This document shows positions 25,221 to 36,902 of a DNA stretch of 64,000 bases, piece after piece. The stretch lies in the NCBI GenBank assembly GCA_026745465.1, contig JACYXH010000833.1, positions 1 through 64,000 on the forward strand, written 5' to 3'. The stretch comes from Lota lota (taxonomy: Eukaryota > Chordata > Actinopteri > Gadiformes > Lotidae). The notes under the pieces were generated by a model that was not told the origin of the DNA, did no database searches, and saw only the letters and a list, made by a program, of their open reading frames with translations. A program made the position numbers and the translations under genes. Numbering within the stretch: the stretch's first letter is position 1; every line of letters begins with the position of its first letter.

Positions 25221-25443
25221 TGTTCAGGAAATGAAAGTTACGCTTTAAACTCAAATCAAAGTCACAAGAAGTGGAGGCCCTTCTCTCTTTCTGTAGACAA
25301 AGAAAAACACATTTTAAACTATATAGTCTGACAGAAACATTATAAGGTGAGTCCAAAGAATATAAAAAATTATGTGATAATATTTTTACTGACTTACAAA
25401 TGTTTTCTGGGAATGGCATGTGCTAACACTTCCTGGTCTGAAG
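25221..25443 (+). pseudogene. Broken 5' end of a TRIM gene (remnant E)
   Basis: The stretch AGTCTGACAGAAACATTATAAG followed by GTGAGTCC (ending near 25,352) matches the 5' untranslated exon and donor of TRIM A. Downstream, TGTTTTCTGGGAATGGCA (about 25,400) aligns with the TRIM A acceptor and start codon, but the acceptor AG has become GG. The aligned coding stretch covers about ten codons (GCTAACACTTCCTGGTCTGAAG) and then runs into a 27-bp minisatellite. No RING exon follows. It carries an IRF-like GGAAATGAAAGTT at 25,227-25,239. This is a dead duplicate whose coding part was lost or replaced. Confidence 0.7.
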
Positions 25444-25665
25444 TATGTTTGGGTGGTGTATCCAACTGACTATGTTTGGGTGGTGTATCCAACTGACTAT
25501 GTTTGGGTGGTGTCACCAACTGACTATGTTTGGGTGGGGTCTCTAACTGACTACATTTGGGTGGTGTCTCCAACTGACTGTATGTTTGGGTGGTGTCTCC
25601 AACTGACTATGTTTGGGTGATGTCTCCAATAGACTATATTTGGGTGGTGTCTCCAACTAACATTG
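25441..25665. repeat. 27-bp minisatellite
   Basis: About eight degenerate copies of a 27-bp unit built on TATGTTTGGGTGGTGT and CCAACTGAC. Because 27 is a multiple of three, one frame stays open for 66 codons, but no gene context supports translation. Confidence 0.85.
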
Positions 25666-25669
25666 TGTG

Positions 25670-26430
25670 TGTGTATCAGTGTGTGCGCATGCTTGCGTGT
25701 CTGAAGTCTTCAAAACCTTTCCCTGTAAACACGTGATGAGAGATGACGGTTAACATCGCTTCCTCTCTGAGACGTTAAAGTCTACTTCCTCATTTGAACT
25801 TCAGCCTTCAGCAGTGAGCAGCCGTGAAGCTCAATCTTTCTCTAGATCCACTTTTGATCTATAAATAATTATTATATTGACAAAAATATATTTCCCTGAT
25901 TTACTTATTTAAGGAACACTTTAACCTCCTTTACTTCCCTTGCATTTATACTTTTATAACTTTATACCATATGGGGCAGAGCACATTTTGATCACGGAAT
26001 AGATACGGTAAGCCTACAGTTTACTACAGTTGATATCGTCTTTAGGTTATTGGTATATTATAATGATCTCATCTCGGGAAATGTGTCAATTAAAGACAGT
26101 TCACTTTCAAGAACTACAATGTTAGTTTAATGTTTCACTATTGTGCTTTCAAATGATATAATAATATTATATTACATATATTTTTACAAATATGTAAACG
26201 AACCAAAATCACTATTAAAGCTGCACAACATAACTGTGGCGATAAACAAGGAGTATAGGAGAAAACGGTGAGAAAGAAAAGACAACTTTGTGCACTGTTC
26301 ATTTGAATCTTCATTCAGATTATGTCCTGTTTGCAGAGAACATTAAGAACTTAGATTAGACTAAAGAAGCAATATTTTTCCTTGAAAAGGTTATGTGCAG
26401 GTTTGACACAATTATTAACAGTCAGTAGTT
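25670..26430. repeat. Intergenic; part is an inverted copy of 53.6-53.85 kb
   Basis: Between about 25,760 and 26,010 the sequence matches 53,620-53,840 in the opposite orientation, for example TTATAACTTTATACCATATGGGGCAGA against its complement near 53,680. The remainder is AT-rich with no recognisable gene. Confidence 0.55.
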
Positions 26431-26434
26431 AGAA

Positions 26435-26775
26435 GACAGAGAGAGACAGAGAGAGACAGATACACACACACAGACAGAGAGGGAGATAGACAGAAACACA
26501 AGGGGTAGAGAGAGAGATTAAGAGGATGAGAGAGGGGTACTGAGAGAGATGGAGATACAGAGAGGGGTAGAGAGAGAGATTAAGAGGATGAGAGAGGGGT
26601 ACTGAGAGAGATGGAGATACAGAGAGGGGTAGAGAGAGAGGCAGAAAGAGGTCATGAGATGGAGAAAAAGGTAGATAGAGTGAGGGGTAGAGAGAGTGAG
26701 GGGTAGAGAGAGTGAGGGGTAGAGAGAGTGAGGGGTAGAGAGAGTGAGGGGTAGAGAGAGTGAGGGGTAGATAGA
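26435..26775. repeat. GA-rich simple/minisatellite repeat
   Basis: GAGAGA-rich sequence with two higher-order patterns: a duplicated block around GATTAAGAGGATGAGAGAGG and a run of GTGAGGGGTAGAGAGA copies (26,680-26,770). The minus-strand Ser/Leu/Pro-rich frames are translations of this repeat. Confidence 0.85.
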
Positions 26776-27033
26776 GAGTGTGCGGTTGAGCTAGTGAGAT
26801 GTGATACACTCCAACACATACTAGTAGTGTGACAATATGTGGCTGCTGTTGGCTCAAGAGTGAATTGGGGTTTGAGGGTGGGGAGGTACAAGTGCACCTT
26901 GCCACGGCAGATGAAACATTGTGAGGAACAGAGGTGCAAAGCCTATTTATTTATTTATTTATTTATTTGTTCATCTTTTACATCAAGGCAGAAAATGAGG
27001 AATGGCGCCCGGTGATTTTCTTTAAAAAACAAC

Positions 27034-27564
27034 TGAAGTGTTCAGTAGTGTGTGAGCAGACAGAGCTCAGACAGCTAGAGGAGGATTCTACATGGAGGTG
27101 TTCAGTAGTGTGTGAGCAGACAGAGCTCAGACAGCTAGAGGAGGATTCTACATGGAGGTGTTCAGTAGTGTGTGAGCAGACAGAGCTCAGACAGCTAGAG
27201 GAGGATTCTACATGGAGGTGTTCAGTAGTGTGTGAGCAGACAGAGCTCAGACAGCTAGAGGAGGATTCTACATGGAGGTGTTCAGTAGTGTGTGAGCAGA
27301 CAGAGCTCAGACAGCTAGAGGAGGATTCTACATGGAGGTGTTCAGTAGCGTGTGAGCAGACAGAGCTCAGACAGCTAGAGGAGGATTCTACATGGAGGTG
27401 TTCAGTAGTGTGTGAGCAGACAGAGCTCAGACAGCTAGAGGAGGATTCTACATGGAGGTGTTCAGTAGTGTGTGAGCAGACAGAGCTCAGACAGCTAGAG
27501 GAGGATTCTACATGGAGGTGTTCAGTAGTGTGTGAGCAGACAGAGCTCAGACAGCTAGAGGAGG
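27034..27564. repeat. 60-bp minisatellite, about nine copies
   Basis: Nearly perfect 60-bp repeats (GTTCAGTAGTGTGTGAGCAG, CTCAGACAGCTAGAGGAGG, ATTCTACATGGAG). One copy carries GTAGCG instead of GTAGTG near 27,349. Both strands are open through the array because 60 is a multiple of three and the unit lacks stops. An ATTT repeat lies upstream at 26,944-26,968. Confidence 0.9.
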
Positions 27565-28044
27565 TGTTATGTTCCTGTTCATCATACTGTATAGAAGGAG
27601 CTGCATCAGTGACGTGTCTCTGCATGCTGTTTGAACTATCAAGTGTCTCTTTGTTTTTCTCTGTCTGAGCTTCTATCGTTCATATTTTAATTAAGTGATT
27701 ATTCTTCATCACTGACTGAGGTTATGGATCAGCAGCCTATAAGAGGTTAGTCTGGGAGGAGTATAAACTGGGAGGGGAACTGGTCCAACTGGTTAGTTCC
27801 CAACATGAGTCGCACAGTTTGTTGTGGCTCACTTCATTACAGCAGGAAGAAGACTAAGGTACTGTACTAAACTCTGATCCATGATGCATCATAAATATGC
27901 ATAACTTATATATCAAATAAAAAGGGAGATTGCTATTTTCTGTAAACACGTACGTTAAAACTCGTATAAAATGTTACGTAAATATAATGTAACGATTAAG
28001 TTAACTTGTCAGACTGCTGTTATTAAAAATAATCGACTTTATTG
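27565..28044. other. Intergenic, nothing recognised
   Basis: Unique-looking AT-rich DNA between the 60-bp minisatellite and the SINE-derived array. No splice-bounded open frame or domain is evident. Confidence 0.5.
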
Positions 28045-29232
28045 CTGATGAGTAATTTAGCAGAATCTTTATCCAAAGAGACTGACAGTGAAGTAAAATA
28101 CAGGTCATACAGAAGCAGGTAGGGGTTGGACAGTACAGAAACAGGTCATTAGGAGCAGGTAGGGTTAGATAGTACAGAGACAGGTCAATAAGGAGCAGCT
28201 AGGGGCTAGACAGCACAGAGACAGGTCATTAAGGAGATGATAGAGGTTAGACAGTACATAGACTGGTCATCAAGTTGCACATAGGGGTTAGACAGTTCAG
28301 AAACAGGTCATTCAGGAGCAGGTAGGGGTTAGACAGTACAGAGACAGGTCATTAAGGAGCAGCTAGGGGCTAGACAGCACAGAGACAGGTTATTAAGGAG
28401 CAGGTATGGGTTAGATAGTACAGAGACAGGTCATTAAGGAGCAGGTAGGGTTAGACAGTAAGGAGACAGGTCATTAAGGAGCAGGTAGGGGCTAGACAGT
28501 ACAGAGACAGGTCATTAAGGAGTAGGTAGGGGTTAGACAGTACAGAGACAGGTAATTTAGGACCAGGTAGGGGTTAGACAGTATAGAGACAGGTCATTAA
28601 GGAGCAGGTAGGGGTTAGAAGGTACAGATACAGTTCAATGAGGAGCAGGTAGGGGTTAGATAGTACAGAGACAGGTAATTAATGAGCAGGTAGGGGTTAG
28701 ACAGTACAGAGATAGGTCATTAAGGAGCAGGTAGGGGTTAGACAGTACAGAGACAGGTCATTAAGGAGCAGGTAGGGGTTAGACAGTACAGAGACAGTTC
28801 ATTAAGGAGCAGGTAGGGGTTAGACAGTACAGAGACAGGTCATTAAGGAGCAGGTAGGGGTTAGACAGTACAGACAGATCATTAAGGAGCAGGTAGGGGT
28901 TAGACAGTACAGAGACAGGTCACTAAGGAGCAGGTAGGGGTTAGACAGTACAGAGACAGGTCATGAAGGAGCAGGTAGGGGTTAGACAGTACAGAGACAG
29001 GTCACTAAGGAGCAGGTAGGGGTTAGACAGTACAGAGACAGGTCATTAAGGAGCAGGTAGGGGTTAGACAGTACAGAGACAGGTCATTAAGGAGCAGGTA
29101 GGGGTTAGACAGTACAGAGACAGGTCATTAAGGAGCAGGTAGGGGTTAGGGTGCATCTTGCTGCCTACAGGTTGGGCTACGGACATTGGGGATCGAACCC
29201 GGAACCTTTCAGCTGGGAGTCAAGCACCCGGT
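28045..29232 (-). repeat. tRNA-derived SINE with interior expanded into a 41-bp minisatellite
   Basis: Read on the minus strand, the right end has a tRNA-like head with a B-box-type GGTTCGATCCC (29,185-29,215) and the left end has a SINE tail with CTTTGGATAAAGATTCTGC (28,057-28,080). In between are about 25 copies of a 41-bp unit (plus strand CAGGTCATTAAGGAGCAGG, TAGGGGTTAGACAGTACAGA). A smaller SINE of similar layout lies at 39,178-39,290. Copies are most uniform toward the tRNA end and degenerate toward the tail. Confidence 0.75.
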
Positions 29233-29689
29233 TATCGTTGAAATAATAGTTTTTCATTCTTCTGTTTTAGGATTGGTCCTAAATCTGAAGTGTCCCTGGG
29301 TGACTTTAACGGTAGGCATCTTATTATTATTACTATACCATGGGATACTTTATTTACATTATAATGATTAAAGAATTCACCCTGTCATGACTATTTAAAT
29401 AACTTCCCATGTTGTAGACAGTGTGGTTTTGTGTCATTAGGATAACATTGTATTTGATGCTGTAGATAGTTTTCAGGGACTTACAGAATAAGTGCTTCCA
29501 TGTTAACTCCTATCTCAGACCTCTGAAAGCGTAACGTTGTGACACTCAGCTGTTTCAGCTGGGCAGGAGTCAGAGACTGCTCACCCTATGCTAACGTTGT
29601 TTTAGGACACATCGTTACCTTATTGTAGACAACAATTGATAGAAATGTGCTTTGAGAATGAATTATTACTTTAATTTAAATGCAAAATG
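29233..29689. other. Region upstream of TRIM A
   Basis: AT-rich, with no recognised repeat. It should contain the TRIM A promoter, but I see no clear TATA box or IRF site comparable to those at genes B, D and E. Confidence 0.4.
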
Positions 29690-29779
29690 ACCAAAGTAAC
29701 ACGAAGTGGAGGCACTTCTCTTTCTGGAGACAAAGAACAACACTTTATAAACTAAATAGTCTGACAGAAACAGTATAAG
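29690..29779 (+). other. Putative 5' untranslated exon of TRIM A
   Basis: Ends AGAAACAGTATAAG before a consensus donor GTGAGTCC at 29,780. The same exon end and donor appear at remnant E (25.35 kb) and, inverted, at remnant D (47.65 kb). The next acceptor is TTTTCTAG at 30,002, three bases before the TRIM A start codon. The exon start is uncertain. Confidence 0.6.
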
Positions 29780-30004
29780 GTGAGTCCAACATATTGACTA
29801 TAATCCGCATGAAGCTGTCCTGTCTGCAGGGCTTCATGTTGTACCTCCTGTTGGATGAAGATTTCTGATTGAAACAACACCAATATATAATACATAAAAC
29901 CCACACATTAGAATGATTTAAAACTTTTATTAGACCATTGTTATACATTATGAAAACCAATATAATGGTGACTTGATTTAACTTGATTAAATTGTTTTCT
30001 AGGA

Positions 30005-32114
<2,110 letters not shown>

Positions 32115-32863
32115 TTAGGAACTATTGCTCTGTTTGAGAGGTTGATGTCTGGTTCTCTCTCTATTATATAAGGTGGTTATCAGTGTAAATTAGGTCAGGA
32201 GAATGAATTGGTGTTTTATTTTTTTATACGCTGTAGAGATGGTGAACGTGTGACATCACTATGAATGATACTCGTATCAGTGTTTCCTCAATGTCAAGAC
32301 TTTTGTATTCTGGTTGATTTAAAACATGTATTAACTAAACTCCAAATGCTACATTTTATTGGGCTTCTGAAAAGTATATCTTGATAAGCCATGAATGGAA
32401 GAGACTTTTAAGATTCTCCGTAGAGTTAGCTAAGCAGGTTTTACAAAGATACATTTAATTTGAAATGTATTTTAAATACCTATTGATGGTAAATCACATG
32501 TTTCTTATACTACAATATTTATATATTGTCAGTCATTAACCTTTTTCTTAAGGACTCTGATATCAGTTTGTATTGTAATAATCCTAACATGGAGACTGAA
32601 TTACAGCAGATTTGATATTTTATTCACAAGACCAACTGGTCTATGAGGTAATGTTCATGTTGTAAATTACTTTAAACTGAATATTGATTCCTTGTGTTCT
32701 GTTGGGAACAAAATGGCAGCAGAATATGTTCAGTTATTCAAGATATGTGCACACCTGTTTATGGTTTGTAATGTCTGCTACTTATAATATTTTAGTCCTT
32801 GTCTTTATTGTGTACATGTAAGGGACAGTTTTTCTGTTGTATTTGTTAATGAAGCATCATGGT

Positions 32864-32869
32864 AATAAA
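32864..32869 (+). terminator. Possible TRIM A polyadenylation signal
   Basis: AATAAA within GGTAATAAACTG, about 870 bp beyond the stop. It is one of few canonical hexamers on this strand downstream of the gene. Confidence 0.35.
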
Positions 32870-33029
32870 CTGTGGATTCAACTGAATGTTCTCGTGTATT
32901 CAGACAATAATTATTTTAGTTTTAATACTAACTAATGCTAACACAAGGGCCTTAAGAAGAATATATATCAATCAGAAATGATTTAAAATTAATATTATTT
33001 CCAACAGCATTTCCCTCTCAGCCAAAAGG

Positions 33030-33045
33030 GGGTGCTGCAGCACCC
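33030..33045. repeat. Perfect 16-bp palindrome
   Basis: GGGTGCTGCAGCACCC is identical to its own reverse complement. It is preceded by GCCAAAAGG and sits in an otherwise plain intergenic stretch (32,870-33,180). It may be the end of a small transposable element. Confidence 0.6.
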
Positions 33046-33186
33046 TCCACCATACTTCCAGTGCTTATGTTTATCTGTATTCACTGTAAGTAGCTTTTGA
33101 TCACTGTGTCTGATAAAAGACTAAATAGTAAGATATGAAGCTGTTTATCAAAGCCATGTTTTAGTACTCTGTTATTGCATGTGGAG

Positions 33187-33200
33187 CCACTAGGGGGCGG
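33187..33200 (+). promoter_or_regulatory. CTCF-like motif
   Basis: CCACTAGGGGGCGG fits the vertebrate CTCF core at every position. It lies between TRIM A and the lectin gene. Sequence match only; occupancy is unknown. Confidence 0.4.
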
Positions 33201-33930
33201 TGAATCCACCTCGGTGCAGTTCACCTTCTGGCCAACATGAATAGGGTGAAGGAGACACAGGTGTGTGTGTGTGTGTGTGGTGGAGGTGTTTGGGATGGTT
33301 GAAGAGCCTTTGGTGCTCAACACACACCTCAACAAGCAGGTGAACAAAAGATAAGAGACCCAACACGAACTCAACCCCACTAAATGAACACAAGACATAA
33401 TAAAAGGTTCATTCAAGGTAGGTTTGTTAAACCGTATTCTTCTTTTCACCAGAGTAACTGAATGACTCAGAGAACTGGAGACACACTTGCTGTCACTACA
33501 CTGCGTCTTGCATTTCAACACAGTTAAGGTGGAGTTTAGCTTTGGGTGGAGGTGTGTGAAGTGTGGAGGACAGGTGCAGAGAAAAAGCCAACATCAGTCC
33601 TAACAAACCAATCATAATCTTTAGTTAAGTATTGATTATTTTAATGACTTCAACAGTCACACATATAAGTTGAACCGGAAACTTCCAACCGTGTTGTGGT
33701 TTAATTTGTAAAACTAATTGAGGAAATGACCGTGTATTGGAGACAAAAGACGGCTACTACCAAACTAGCTGCTTTACTGAACTGAAGTAAACAGCGCCAC
33801 CTGCAATAAGCCCCGCAAACTCATTACCATGGCAACCTAATTAGTACACCTACATGCAGGTGTGCATGGAAGCAAATCATAACGTTTTGAAGTTTTAAAA
33901 GCCATTTAATTTTGTAAATGGAAATGTAAA
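33201..33930. other. Intergenic, nothing coding recognised
   Basis: Contains a short GT run (33,260-33,278) and an RFX X-box-like ATTACCATGGCAAC near 33,825. No exon with domain content seen. Confidence 0.4.
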
Positions 33931-34598
33931 ACACCATTGAATTCATAACATTTACATATTATACTTTGAAGCCAAAGTCATCTGAATTCATTTGTTTTGA
34001 ATTCACCTCGGCAATCGAGACTGAACGTGATGGAACAGACTGCTGTCATGGTGGTTATGTTGTGTTACGAGTTTTTTTGAAGCCCTGAAACCTACTGTGC
34101 TTATTGAGGCCCGACTTTAATTATACATAACTGACATAAACCGTACAATTTACCTGAGCCCCGTCCTTCTCCCTGTTGGCCATCGTTGGCTTTAATTCTC
34201 CAGCAGTTTTCTTTGATCACATGACTGAAGGATGGCGCTCTGATAGGCCGGCAGTAGATTCGATTGCATTCTGTCTCTATTGCTTTGGCCTTGGAAGGCC
34301 CTGCTACTGCAGTTTGAAATTTTATGGCTTTAATTTTCTGGTCCATATTTTGACCACTTGAATATGAGTAATCAATATCGTATGTATATATATAGAGATA
34401 TCTCGAATATATCAATTATCTTCAACTTGAATTTTTGTATCAAAATTAGTGAACGCATAATTATTTTATCGTGTTTTTTAAATGGTACAACTTGAAATGC
34501 CATATTTGAATTTCAAAGAGGTGATTTCAAAACGAATAAATTCAGATGACCTTGTTTTTAAAGTATAATATTTATACGTTATGAATTCAATTGTGTTT
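33931..34598. mobile_element. Foldback (inverted-repeat) element
   Basis: Arms 33,931-34,009 and 34,517-34,598 are imperfect reverse complements of about 80 bp (CATTGAATTCATAACATTTA against TAAATA-type complement; GGTCATCTGAATT shared), enclosing about 505 bp with no domain. The layout fits a non-autonomous foldback or MITE-like element; no target duplication was identified. Confidence 0.55.
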
Positions 34599-34599
34599 A

Positions 34600-34745
34600 C
34601 GTCTCGATGTACAAAGTATCATGTTACTACTTAGCCTGCTGATTTTGATATGAATTATGATGAGGAAACGGCTTAGTGATTAAGGATCTTCAAGTCCTTA
34701 ACTGAGTGATTAAGTGATTAAGGAGCATGTTATGCTCCTTAATCA
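34600..34745 (+). repeat. Dispersed repeat with hairpin; inverted copy at the right window edge
   Basis: Matches 63,868-64,000 in reverse complement over about 130 bp (TACAAAGTATCATGTTACTA, GATGAGGAAACGGCTTAGTG). It ends in the hairpin AAGGAGCAT-GTT-ATGCTCCTT. Confidence 0.75.
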
Positions 34746-35390
34746 GGGAAAAGGTGTCATCAACTAACAGTGGGGGCCAGAGACAGGGCTCTGGCAGGGA
34801 GGGGGGACACAGCATGAGGCAAAACCAAATGTAACTGTTTAAAGACTAACACTTTCCTCAACAGCGTGTAAAGACAGCTGTTTTTCATATATGGGGTCGA
34901 AAGGTCAAAAGGAGCCTGCGCCACGCCCCTTATGAGATTTTAAAAAGTGAGAGGGGTGAGAGGTCACGAGATGGAGCATTATCCGAGGCTCTTTTAGTTA
35001 CTTCCTGTAGGGCTAGAGGCCCTAACTGTATTATCTTACTTGTCCTTGAGGCCCTCTTTCATATGAAAGAAACCCCAGGTCTCTTGCTCACTCCCAAGTG
35101 TCCTTGACCCCTAGGTCACCTACTAATTACATAACTTCCTATAGGGCTGGATGTACAATATATTAGGTACTGTTTTAGTCAATCTTGATGCCCTGATTCA
35201 TATAAAAGAGACCAGATGTCGCTATCTTACTCCCAAGTCATTCTGTGCACACACCATTAATGGTGTGTTTGCATCACTTCCTGTAGGTCTAGGACCCTCA
35301 TGTTGATAATTGTAGTAATCTTTTGAAAGTCTTTTTAGTCTTCCTTTTACTTTATTGACGCATTAACAATTTAAAGCGGGATTAATTGGT
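34746..35390. repeat. Diffuse repeat-like intergenic sequence
   Basis: Internally repeated phrases (CTTCCTGTAGGGCTAGAGGC / CTTCCTATAGGGCTGGATG / CTTCCTGTAGGTCTAGGACC, and ACTCCCAAGT twice) suggest an old tandem repeat. Family not recognised. Confidence 0.45.
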
Positions 35391-35394
35391 CATG

Positions 35395-35475
35395 ATTATC
35401 TTATATTATTATAAGATAATAATAATAATAATAATAATATAATTATAATTATTATTATTATATCTTATTAGCTTA
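35395..35475. repeat. AT-rich palindromic TAA/TTA microsatellite
   Basis: TAA and TTA runs are arranged so that TTATAAGATAATAA pairs with TTATTATATCTTATTA, giving a long AT-only cruciform-capable stretch. Confidence 0.7.
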
Positions 35476-36831
35476 TTATCCATGTTTTTATAAAATTAAC
35501 CTTTGGAATATATTTTTTGGCGGAAGCAAAGCAGACATAAACTCCCTGTTTTCCCACAAAAACATGTCGGCCTGGTCCGTCCCAAAGAAGAAATATGTCA
35601 TCCGTGGGTCACTCTAAAATCTGTGTTTTTATTGAAAGAACATCATCAGTTACATAAAATAACATATCATGACTTTCATTTAACACACATAACACAGCAG
35701 CCTAGATGACTAATGTTACACAACGCAAAACAACAATTCAAACAACATGCAAGCTGCGTGGTTTCAGGGTTAGCAGCATCTATATGAATCACCATGGCAA
35801 CGATAGAAAAAGTTGCATTAACTAACAAACTAAACATACTCTACGTTCACTGACTGAAGATTACAACATTAAAATGAATATTCATCACTAGAAATTTTAT
35901 CAAAGCACATTTTAATGCCGTAGTTATCTTAAAATGTTGCTTTTTCCACTGAGAATATAATGATTGTCATCCATTTTGTTTTGGCAGAACCTTGACATAC
36001 TTGACGTATTGCTGTTTCTTCAAACAGTCGATAGGGGGCTAAAACTGTCATATGGGTCGTTTTCAAAGACCTCTACAAACAACCTATTCTGACGTTTAGG
36101 TTGGAGATCACGTTTCATCGTTGATATTGTCAAAAAGTTACGTGGATAGGTTGATGGTCATTGAACAGCTTATCCAAGAGAGCCATGAATCAGAGCTTTT
36201 TGTTACTCTGTTAACTAAAGCTAGCCTGCTAACATTTCTGATAACTACAGCGGGGCAAACTATGGCATCTATTTATACATTCAGATTATTGGTCTTCTGG
36301 TCAGTGATATTAGGATGACACTATCAAACAAACATTAAATATGTTACATTTATATGCAAAATAAAGACAAACCAGCACATTCACATCAGGAAAAAGTGAA
36401 TCGTCAATATCAATACATAAATATAACCCCCACTTCAATTCCATTAAAACAACCTACTCAATCAGAGTTTAAGATAAAACCTTACTGTGTGGATATAATT
36501 TGTAAATCAGCTAAGCCAGACAGAGATATAAAAGCCAACAGATACTTGATTTAGTGTTTTGAAACCATCTTGAACTCACAATCTCCTCATTTCAGATCAA
36601 AGGATTGATGCATGCACAACTATATCTGCTCAAGAAGAAATTCACTGATTATAAACTAAAGTAAATGTATTCTATATGCTATTCTAGCACAAAATGTGGC
36701 CTGTCACAACGCCCATAATGAAGGAATGCAGAACTAGCTAGCTACCTCAGACACACTGAGCTACAGCATTCAGAAACTTCACTACCCAGGTCTTCTTCAG
36801 AATCAGCAGCTATGTTCCCCAGTGAGGCCAA
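35476..36831. other. Intergenic downstream of the lectin gene
   Basis: Unique-looking AT-rich DNA. Open frames of 60-70 codons show no domain and no splice context. An X-box-like CACCATGGCAACG lies near 35,792. Confidence 0.5.
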
Positions 36832-36902
36832 TTAGGTGCAGCGAATTTGATTCTCTCTTGTGGAAGTATAGAAGCGCAGCTTGTTCACTCCTTCTGTCTG
36901 AC
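36832..36902 (-). CDS. Lectin gene exon 7 (C-terminal tail, stop)
   Basis: 71 nt after acceptor TTCTATTTCCACAG; it encodes the last 23 residues beyond the C-type fold and the TAA stop. If the preceding donor were not used, the frame would instead end after about 16 other codons near 37,095, so this exon depends on the splice call. Confidence 0.7.

Noticed and set aside
26978-27668. Repeat proteins of 215 and 244 codons on opposite strands
   Set aside because: Both are translations of a 60-bp minisatellite; no splice, promoter or non-repeat domain supports either.
29160-29232. Possible tRNA gene with B-box
   Set aside because: Only the B-box half is tRNA-like, no A-box or acceptor stem is evident, and it is joined to a SINE tail through the minisatellite.
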